Made by a program: the position numbers and the translations under genes. Below, in pieces: positions 1 to 7,268 of a stretch of 16,612 nucleotides of DNA. The stretch comes from Amoebophrya sp. AT5.2 (taxonomy: Eukaryota; Sar; Dinophyceae; Syndiniales; Amoebophryaceae). The stretch is taken from positions 1 through 16,612 of the forward strand of contig RXOD01004995.1 of NCBI GenBank assembly GCA_005223375.1. Reading direction: 5' to 3'. The first letter of the stretch is position 1. Every line of letters begins with the position of its first letter. The notes under the pieces were generated by a model. The model was not told where the DNA came from. It was given only the letters and a program-made list of their open reading frames with translations, and ran no database searches.

Positions 1-1023
1 GTGTAGCAGCCAAAGCACTAAAAGGGAGCTTGCCTCTGCGTCAGCGTCTGTAGATACCGACCGTGACACGTTGGCTCCTTTTAACCAGGAACGCCGCTCA
101 TCGGCACGATGGATCGACCCAAGGCGGCCGGGCTCCGCCCGGCCCAGCCTTGTGTAGGTACATTAAAAAAAATGTGTGGGTAAAAGCATTCTTGTCAGGA
201 CACGGCCAAGCCCTTTGGCTTGGCTTGGCACCGTCGTTATATATTCAGTCGATAAGGATATAGCTTGCAGCTTGTATTCAAATTCAATGCTTCCGGCATG
301 AACGATCACCGAATTAATTTTGCTGCTGTTTGCTGATATGAGGCATCAACAAGACAGTGAAGGTCGTGTATAGCAAAAGGTCTGGATCTCGATCTGGTCG
401 TGTTTGCGACTAAAGCTCTCCGCAGAGTTTGAGTTCTTACTTAGAGAAGAAGTTAGCGTTTACGGTTAGTTTACTAGGTAAAAAGACGTCTATTGTAATG
501 ATCTGAACCATGTCTGTCGTGCATGCGTAATTGGCTATTCATTTAATACTGGGTGTTGTAAATAGGCCGGAATGCAGCCCGGCATTCAACAGGGGGTGCG
601 AAACGGAACCGTAGCAAGACTGCGTGGTCTGCGTAATCAATTATTTATATGTAGTGTGGTCGAGGTTTTCAATCTCTTGGAGTTGGTGAAGCGGCGACCG
701 CACACTTGGAGGGTATCTTAGCGTTTGTTCACTTCGCTATACAAAAAAGACGAACCAGTGATCATGTATCTAGGTAGTACTTTGTAAATGTTCGTACGCG
801 TACCTACTCCTACAATCTCGAGGCGAGCTGAACTAAAAAATTGAATAGAAAGGTATTGAAGTTGTTGAATGTGATCAATTATCAATCTTCACGACCGCAT
901 ACTACTACTTACCCCCGGCCCCGACCCAGTACGATAGCGACACATGGGAAGAAGTAGAACGAAGTGGGCGAAGTCTTCTACTATAGATGACCACAAGACG
1001 TCTAATTACGAATTTGCAAAGCG
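1..1023. other. Non-coding 3' flank of the giant gene
   Basis: I see no frame with convincing coding character. The short frame at 63-263 on the + strand spans a hairpin and reads as translated GC-rich repeat. No tRNA, rRNA or dinoflagellate spliced-leader sequence was recognised. No AATAAA is obvious just after the stop, so the transcript end cannot be placed. Confidence 0.5.
126..224. repeat. Two perfect 8-bp hairpins in the 3' flank
   Basis: GGCCGGGC-TCC-GCCCGGCC lies at 126-144 and GCCAAGCC-CTTT-GGCTTGGC at 205-224. A weaker one, GAATGC-AGCCCG-GCATTC, is at 570-587. All are in non-coding DNA. They might act in RNA 3'-end structure of a neighbouring transcript or be remnants of mobile elements. 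Confidence 0.6.
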
Positions 1024-4000
1024 TCACTTCGGTGGTCTCTGCATCGCAGCGGGCCGCAGACCTCCCGGAACACGAACCACAGCGCCAGCTCCTCCGCCCG
1101 CCTCCGCTCTTGATTTCGCCTCTTTCACGATGTGTCTTACTTTCGCCTGCGTTTTCATCACGTTGTGGTGGTCGTTTTCCGCGGCCTCCTGCAGGGAAGG
1201 GTCGAGGAAGCTGTTCTCCTCGTTGATGGCGGCGTGGATGGCGCCCATGATGATCGCGATCGGCAGACAGCCGATCGCTCCCGCAAAATACAGGATCGAA
1301 AAGCTGGCGACCTCCCCCCAGTCCGAGTTGTCCCCGAACAGCCAGCTTGTGATCAGAAGGTTGCCCGCAAACCAGACGCCGTCGCCAAAGCCCTTTATCT
1401 TATAACCCATCGGGGATTCGCTGTACTTAGAGTTTACAGACTGGCTGAACACGATTTGCTGCCTGGGTGGATAGTAAGTCGGAGGTCCCGCTACTACTGG
1501 CGCCGCTGACGACGCTGTTACTGTTTGCGCCGCCTCTGCTGCACTCGCAACCGCCGCGGCGGTCGCGCGTGTAGAATCTACGTCTGTGATGGCTGCGGAT
1601 AGGCCTTGCGCTGTGTCGCCTTCGAGCGGAAGTCCGGACGCGAGCCTCTGCTGCGCCATGTGTGCGTCCGGAACGATGGCGGCATACTTAAACTCCGGAA
1701 CGCGGTACAGTTCCGACACGAAGTACAACCATCCGAGCGTGATCGCGAACAGGAGGTCGGCCAACAAGATCTCCCACAGATGGGACCCCAAATACAGGTA
1801 TACCACGCCGAACACACGCTGCACCTTGCGCGATAAGACGTGCTGGATGATGAAAAGCGCGTTGAAGGCCTGCAGGCAGATGCAGAATTCCTGCAAATCA
1901 AGGCAGAACCCCTGAAACCAGGTCCACTGATCACGGAGCCTCTTGGTTTGCGCCAAAGAAGGATCGAAGGGATCTTCCAGGAGCCTGTGGAGAATCCGGA
2001 AAGGACGCTCCGGGTGGAGATTGAACTGCTCCTTGGCGACGGAATCAAGCTTCGCGTAGGTCGTCCGAACCTCTCGCCCAGCTAAGGGCTCGGCTTCCGT
2101 GTGATCCGCCAATCTAGTATCTGCAGGGGGTGCATTAACAAGGTGTTGATGAAGAAGATGCTGTTCTTGGACGAAGGAAGTCCAAGTTGGGGCTATTGTT
2201 GTGTCCTCCGGCGTGGCGCTGCTTGTCGCGGCCGCCCTGCCCATCCAGCCCGTGGTGAATGTAGATGGGCCTGAAACTGGATCTGCTTCGCCTCCGCTTC
2301 TACTTCTACTACGCTCATCGTTCGTTACAATTCCTTGTCCACTCCGCTGCTGCAGCTGCAGAAGTCCTCTTGCCTCTACTTCCGTAGAAGTGGAAATCTT
2401 CCTCGTCATCTTCGTGTTCGTCGAGCCAGCTTTAGTAGAGCTGTTGTCGTCCTCCTCGCTGGGCATCGCGACGTCCTCGTGCTGATCTTGAGCTCGACGT
2501 TCTTCCTTCGTCGAGGTGCTCGACGCCGGACGGCCGGAATCGAGTACGTCCTCATCGAATTCCGACCTCCACTCGAGCGCCGACGAGGACGTCGAGAGTG
2601 AGGACGAGGCGGAGGAGGAAGAGACCCCTTGCGGAAGTTCAAGCGATGGGCTCTCGTTTGATGGATGCGGATAAACATGAATCATGATTTCGTCGGGTCG
2701 TGGTGCCGGGTTCAGCCCCCTGGTGCCATGCACATTAGAGGGGTGAAAGAAACACCCATTTTTCGCGGCATTTCTGCCAGGTAGGTGATGCGGCTCTTGC
2801 CGAGACCGAATGCCAGACGTCGAAATATAAGACAAAATACAAGACCACTCAAGACCGGCGCCGCATTCTTGCGGCATCCCGGCCATCGCCTTGTTCTGCT
2901 TGCTCTGTAGCTCGTAGCTGAAATGAGAACCATCCGACCGAAAAATACGAGACCAAATACAAGACAAAGTAAATATGAGACCAAATACAAGACAAGACAG
3001 GCCACCCACTGCCGGCATCATAAAAGACCAGCTACCACAGGAAATACAAGGCGCCCACCCCCAGAACAATGCCCAGGCAAATGGGTTGTTCCCCCCCTTA
3101 CGCACATTTCCCTCGAACAGCGCCGGGGGCCGCGTGTGCATATTGTCTTCCGTGTTGTGGACGAAAAGGTGGCAGCTAATGTGCAGAAAGAAGACGGAGA
3201 CCAAGAGGATGTTCAGCCAGCGAAAGAAGCCGAGTGAGCGCCCGGTCATTCGGTCAATGTAGATACACCACGCGATCTCGACCAAGAACACAACGTTCAA
3301 TGGCAGGAGGAAGTAGTAAAACAGCATCGGCCGGTAGCCATGCATGTAGAAACTTCGAAAGCTCACGTCCTTGAAAAAGTTGTTGTCCGGATCCAACACC
3401 CACTCGGATTCCGACTCGCTCAAAATAATCGGCAACCGCCGGGTGGGCTTTTCGCGGCTCTCCAGCAACCGCTTATCGTTTATAAGCAGCTTACCCTCAA
3501 GGGTGTCCGGCCACACTTTGCGCGTCGCGGTCGTCGTTGTCGATGTCGTGACGGACGTCGTGGCGGATGCGCTAGCCGCGGACACTGTCGAGGGGGCCCC
3601 CTCCTGCTTTAATGCCTCGTCCTCCTGCTGCAATTGTTCTAGTGTGGCACCAGCTCCGTAGTGGGCCGGGCTCTGCAGCCCGCTAGCGCTCCTGACTTGT
3701 ACAAAGGACGACGGGGCAAGTGGAGAAGTCCCTGCATTCAAGGCAGGTGCAGGAGGAGCAGAAGATCCACTAGTTTTGGCGCTCGACTTGTAATCTTTCA
3801 TTTGAGAGGACTCCATCCTCTCTTGCGCTTTCCTGCGCTGCTTTGCTAGCTGGTTTCGCTCCGCTATGGCAGCTTCCGCCTGCCTATCGAAGTCGTCCTT
3901 GTTCTGGTTTCGTTCCTCCTCCGCGAGGTCCGACGACCGCTGTGCTTCTTTCTCCCGATCGGACGGCGCCGGCATGGGCGGGTCGATAGTGGTCAAGGCA

Positions 4001-6900
4001 TATCGTTTGTTGTTTGTTAGTAATGGGTACGACGGGTCCGCGCACGTGTCGTAGCGAACGGTTGGCAGTGGGCCCTTGGTGACCACGGTAGTGGACCACT
4101 TCGGCATGGAGACGATGAACGCGAGCCCCACGGCGAGCAGGTGCGCGAGGAGAAACAGCTTCCCGGGGCAAGGCCTTGCCCGGATGAAATTATCCCCCCC
4201 AAACGCGTAGTCCTGTTCTACGAAGACGTACTCTCTCGTCCGCGCATCCCTTGCGTCAGGCCGAATCTCGACGCGGACCTTTTCGGCAACGCCGAACCGC
4301 TCTGCGATGTCGCGTTCGTCCATCTCCTGTGCGTGCTCAGCCTCCCTAAGCCGCCGTTGCCTCTCGTGGTCGCGAAGTAAGCGGTCCCGCGCCCTCTGCC
4401 GGGCGCGCACGCGCCACTTTCGCGCACAGGCCAGCACCAGCGCTTTGTGCTCGAAAAACTGCTGCGCCTCGGCCTCGACGGTGACGTGGTGGGTCTCCTC
4501 GAGAAAGCCGTTCTTGAGCAGGCCGACGAAGGCTCCAGAGACGGAGGGCGCGCCACCGTATAGAAACAAAAACTGAATCACCTTGGCCTCGACGGAGATG
4601 CTGAAGAACCAGTATTTGAACATGTAGGCGAAGGCGATGGGGATGCTCGTCCAGCGGAACCAATCCCTGTTCGCGGTCCCGCCGCGAAACTCCGAGAGGT
4701 AGCAGAGCACGCCGAAGAACATGAAGGTGGCGAAACAGAGGTAGTACCCGTGGAACAGGCTGTGCCGGTTTTTGGAGAACAACGTCTTCAGGATGCCGAA
4801 TCCAGAGGACCACTTCATGTACACGTAAGAGCACGCGAACAGCCGCAGCCAAATCACCGAAGTCTCGTACCACGGGTACGCGTTGGTTTGACGAGGGTAC
4901 AGCAGCTGTCGCCGCACGGTGCAACGGTAGAGAAAGACAACTTGGATCACGGTCGTCAGCGCAATCGCGAACAGGTACCTTTTCGTCACGCGCTTTTCGT
5001 TGTAGGCGTACGTGATCAGCAGCGGACTGGTTCCGCGCCGCGGTACCGCCTTCAGCACGCGACGCTTCTCGTCCTCAGAAGTGCCGGGGGGCAGGTGGCG
5101 GCCAACCAGTACGTCGTACTCCGCGCGGGTGGGATGGTACAGGTACTGCGTTCGATGGAGGGTGTCGCCCAGATAGTACACCGTGAAAGAAATTATGAAC
5201 ATCGTAACCAGGGTGAACAGGATGAAGATCTCCACCGCGAACACCAGTATGGGCAGGAATTGCAGAAGCGCGTCGCGGCTTAAGATCCCTGACGCCAGCA
5301 GCATACGCATCCTCCGCGTTGCGGCGAGTTGGGGCTTGATCGAGGGCCCCTGCAGCCACACCTCACGGTCGAATCTCTCGAAGAACTCCTTCTTCGCCGC
5401 CTCGTCGTGTGGGGGCGTCTCGTAGGTTGTGTATTGCGCGATTTCCGGAAAGCTCGGCAGCCCGCCGCGGTACACCGTTTTTCGCACAATGTCGTCCTCG
5501 AGCAGCACGAGAGGAAGGAGTTCGCCACAGTTCCAAGGTACCTTTTCCTTGCTCTTGTCAACCGCCCGAATCGGACTGTAGTAATTCGTGTACGATTCTG
5601 TTGCAACTTCCGGCAGCGGCGTGATGCCAGCGTCGAGCCGCTTCTGCTCCTCTTGCATTTTTTGGAGGCGGTCCGGCTCCTGTTTCAGGAGTTCTTCGTC
5701 GGAAATGAAAAGGTCGTGGGCTCCCGCATCTGCCTCCTCGCTGTTCCATGCCGCTCCGAGGTTTTCCGGGGGCGGACCGATGTGCTTCGCATCGTGCGAC
5801 GACCCAATCTGCCGCTCCAAGTTGCGTAACACATCCGTACGCGTATGCCCCCCCGAGCGGTCCATCACGTGGCCCGCATCCGGGGGCGTGCTCACCTGCC
5901 CAAGGCAGATATTGCTCCAGAAAAAGCGCCGGCGTAGTCGCGGGTTCCTGCCGTTCAGCATCGCATAATTTAGCCTCAAAATGTTCGGGATGCCTTCCGC
6001 CTGCGTGTACAGCGTCACGTAGTCCAGGTGCTTTACCTTCACGGAGGAATTGACGACATCGGCCGGAGAAAGCCTCTCCTGATCTGCTCCGGTCTGCGTC
6101 TGTGCACCGGACGCCACACCACCCTGTTCGCTCGCGCTCGCCGATGCACCACTCGTGCCGCTGCCGGCCGCCGCGGCGTCGGCCTCGTCCGTCTGCTTGC
6201 TTTCAAGGAGCGACGAGCTGGACGAGGAACTTTTTATTTGTTGCCCTGCGGATGCACTGGGCTGCGTTACCCCGACTGTCTCGCCCACGAGCATCTGCAC
6301 CGGCTGGGCTAACTCGTCCGCGACACGTTGCGGCACGACTTTCTCCACATGATACCTGCGCGCCGGATCGTGAAACTGGTCCCCTATCCCGGTCACGCGA
6401 TACGGTTGGTAGGGCACCCGTTCCAGCCCAGAGCTATAGATCTGCAATTTCCCGGAACTGTATGGCCGCACAAAAGTCACCCCGTCGACGCTCAACTTTA
6501 TCTCCCGGTCGTCCAAGAAATTCGCCTCTGGTCTAGACGAACTATCGCGCAGGCTGGTATCTTCTTCGAACTTGACCTTATTCCGCTGAAACCGACTTTT
6601 CCTCAGGCGCCCGGCCAGATCCCCATTCCATGGCTCCGGCAATCCACTCTCGTCCGCCACGTCTCTGAGCTCCTTTGCCCTCTCTTCTTTGGCCACCTGT
6701 TCGCGCAGCCATTCGGACTGGCGGGGGCAGTTCCACTCCTTCTGCCATTCTTCCGGGGTTTTGGGCACGCACTTTCCGGCCACGTACTTGCACGCAGGTT
6801 GTTTCCTGCACTCCGACGCACTGCCGCCCACATCCCGGCAGCGCTCGTCCATATACGGGGTCGCCTCCCTCGGCACGCACCGGTTTTCGTAAACCTTGCA
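1024..6900 (-). CDS. Exon E7 (3' terminal): end of Cys-rich module, channel repeats III and IV, C-terminus and stop
   Basis: The exon starts with CKVYENRC just before the GTG at 6876, from which I number. Residues 9-50 are the MDERC...CVPKTP...CP part of the Cys-rich module; 60-500 are mostly hydrophilic with Ser/Ala disorder. Repeat III: long segment 540-571, then 633-651, 674-690 and S5 710-728, pore TSIPIAFAYMFKYW (743-756), S6 765-787. An Arg-rich helix at 810-862 links to repeat IV. Repeat IV: S1 905-924, a long loop with low complexity, S2 1184-1207, S3 1217-1239, an odd stretch 1264-1395, about 200 residues of disorder, S4-like 1656-1682 (SRKVQR follows), S5 1697-1722, pore 1829-1850 with TSWLFGD, and S6 with LPIAIIMGAI (1871-1880). 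A short charged tail ends at TGA (1024-1026). Size and repeat order recall four-domain cation channels. Ion conduction is not shown. Confidence 0.8.
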   Translation of the reverse strand, partial: CKVYENRCVPREATPYMDERCRDVGGSASECRKQPACKYVAGKCVPKTPEEWQKEWNCPRQSEWLREQVAKEERAKELRDVADESGLPEPWNGDLAGRLRKSRFQRNKVKFEEDTSLRDSSSRPEANFLDDREIKLSVDGVTFVRPYSSGKLQIYSSGLERVPYQPYRVTGIGDQFHDPARRYHVEKVVPQRVADELAQPVQMLVGETVGVTQPSASAGQQIKSSSSSSSLLESKQTDEADAAAAGSGTSGASASASEQGGVASGAQTQTGADQERLSPADVVNSSVKVKHLDYVTLYTQAEGIPNILRLNYAMLNGRNPRLRRRFFWSNICLGQVSTPPDAGHVMDRSGGHTRTDVLRNLERQIGSSHDAKHIGPPPENLGAAWNSEEADAGAHDLFISDEELLKQEPDRLQKMQEEQKRLDAGITPLPEVATESYTNYYSPIRAVDKSKEKVPWNCGELLPLVLLEDDIVRKTVYRGGLPSFPEIAQYTTYETPPHDEAAKKEFFERFDREVWLQGPSIKPQLAATRRMRMLLASGILSRDALLQFLPILVFAVEIFILFTLVTMFIISFTVYYLGDTLHRTQYLYHPTRAEYDVLVGRHLPPGTSEDEKRRVLKAVPRRGTSPLLITYAYNEKRVTKRYLFAIALTTVIQVVFLYRCTVRRQLLYPRQTNAYPWYETSVIWLRLFACSYVYMKWSSGFGILKTLFSKNRHSLFHGYYLCFATFMFFGVLCYLSEFRGGTANRDWFRWTSIPIAFAYMFKYWFFSISVEAKVIQFLFLYGGAPSVSGAFVGLLKNGFLEETHHVTVEAEAQQFFEHKALVLACARKWRVRARQRARDRLLRDHERQRRLREAEHAQEMDERDIAERFGVAEKVRVEIRPDARDARTREYVFVEQDYAFGGDNFIRARPCPGKLFLLAHLLAVGLAFIVSMPKWSTTVVTKGPLPTVRYDTCADPSYPLLTNNKRYALTTIDPPMPAPSDREKEAQRSSDLAEEERNQNKDDFDRQAEAAIAERNQLAKQRRKAQERMESSQMKDYKSSAKTSGSSAPPAPALNAGTSPLAPSSFVQVRSASGLQSPAHYGAGATLEQLQQEDEALKQEGAPSTVSAASASATTSVTTSTTTTATRKVWPDTLEGKLLINDKRLLESREKPTRRLPIILSESESEWVLDPDNNFFKDVSFRSFYMHGYRPMLFYYFLLPLNVVFLVEIAWCIYIDRMTGRSLGFFRWLNILLVSVFFLHISCHLFVHNTEDNMHTRPPALFEGNVRKGGNNPFAWALFWGWAPCISCGSWSFMMPAVGGLSCLVFGLIFTLSCIWSRIFRSDGSHFSYELQSKQNKAMAGMPQECGAGLEWSCILSYISTSGIRSRQEPHHLPGRNAAKNGCFFHPSNVHGTRGLNPAPRPDEIMIHVYPHPSNESPSLELPQGVSSSSASSSLSTSSSALEWRSEFDEDVLDSGRPASSTSTKEERRAQDQHEDVAMPSEEDDNSSTKAGSTNTKMTRKISTSTEVEARGLLQLQQRSGQGIVTNDERSRSRSGGEADPVSGPSTFTTGWMGRAAATSSATPEDTTIAPTWTSFVQEQHLLHQHLVNAPPADTRLADHTEAEPLAGREVRTTYAKLDSVAKEQFNLHPERPFRILHRLLEDPFDPSLAQTKRLRDQWTWFQGFCLDLQEFCICLQAFNALFIIQHVLSRKVQRVFGVVYLYLGSHLWEILLADLLFAITLGWLYFVSELYRVPEFKYAAIVPDAHMAQQRLASGLPLEGDTAQGLSAAITDVDSTRATAAAVASAAEAAQTVTASSAAPVVAGPPTYYPPRQQIVFSQSVNSKYSESPMGYKIKGFGDGVWFAGNLLITSWLFGDNSDWGEVASFSILYFAGAIGCLPIAIIMGAIHAAINEENSFLDPSLQEAAENDHHNVMKTQAKVRHIVKEAKSRAEAGGGAGAVVRVPGGLRPAAMQRPPK
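1330..1350 (-). other. Repeat IV filter-position heptapeptide TSWLFGD
   Basis: In DGVWFAGNLLITSWLFGDNS the Trp, the hydrophobic run and the closing GD line up with the potassium-channel pattern WW...TTVGYGD. The S6 that follows, GAIGCLPIAIIMGAI, resembles the G...LPxxII of potassium-channel S6. First Gly and Tyr are Leu and Phe here. Confidence 0.5.
2825..2995. repeat. Degenerate tandem repeat GAGACCAAATACAAGACAA in E7
   Basis: Two exact 19-base copies lie at 2949-2967 and 2977-2995 on the + strand (period 28). A diverged copy is near 2825-2848 (TATAAGACAAAATACAAGAC). On the coding strand they read as SCLVFGLIF / SCIWSRIF-like, Cys/Ser/Trp-rich, unlike the rest of the exon. The stretch may be an in-frame insertion or an unspliced-looking intron. 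Confidence 0.65.
4290..4449 (-). other. Arg-rich amphipathic helix in the repeat III-IV linker
   Basis: E7 residues 810-862 are a strongly basic and then acidic-basic helical run (for example ARKWRVRARQRARDRLLRDH). It lies directly after S6 of repeat III, on the expected cytoplasmic side. It could be a coiled coil or a calmodulin-type binding helix. No exact IQ motif is present. Confidence 0.45.
4609..4650 (-). other. Repeat III pore-like segment (TSIPIAFAYMFKYW) without a filter
   Basis: TSIPIAF copies the potassium-channel pore-helix start (SIPxAF). The next residues, AYMFKYWFFSISVEAK, contain no glycine and no TxGYG-like sequence before S6 begins. By-eye comparison. Confidence 0.45.
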
Positions 6901-7268
6901 CTTAGAAGGGTGATCGTGATGAAAAGCCCACTATTTGTCTCGACGTGGACGTCCTGAGCAGAAAAATAATTCCCGACGTGTTGATACTTTGTTGATGACG
7001 CGATCCCATACGCAAGGCCGAGGCCCACGACCAGCAGCCTGAGCAAGCCACCAATGCTATGGACCTACAACTTCTTCGAGAGTCTCATAGTCATGACGAC
7101 AAGGAGCAGACCACCTAGAAGGAGCAATCGACAACATAAGCAGGAAAATGATCTTCGAGCGACCACAAAAGAAATACAAAATGAATCGTGAACTTAAAAT
7201 AGGTCCTGACCTCCCTGAGCGTCGCGGTAACGGTACGTATGGGTTGTTCCTCACGAACTCTTAATGCA
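6901..7268 (-). other. Intron I6 (368 bp) bounded by a 7-bp direct repeat
   Basis: + strand TGCACTT occurs at 6897-6903 and 7265-7271. Removing 368 bp joins ...PFYTK|CKVYENRCVPREATPYMDERC in frame. The upstream copy independently predicts this, because E2 reads YTKCMVY. No GT-AG pair near the edges keeps the frame; sliding within the repeat gives GT...AA or TG...AG. The interior is stop-containing in the flanking frames and AT-richer than the exons. Confidence 0.75.

Noticed and set aside
63..263. Small + strand frame in the 3' flank
   Set aside because: Only 66 codons, spanning two hairpins; residues look like translated non-coding DNA.
944..1405. + strand open frame across the E7 3' end
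   Set aside because: Opposite the S6/C-terminal coding part of E7. No start context or domain supports it.
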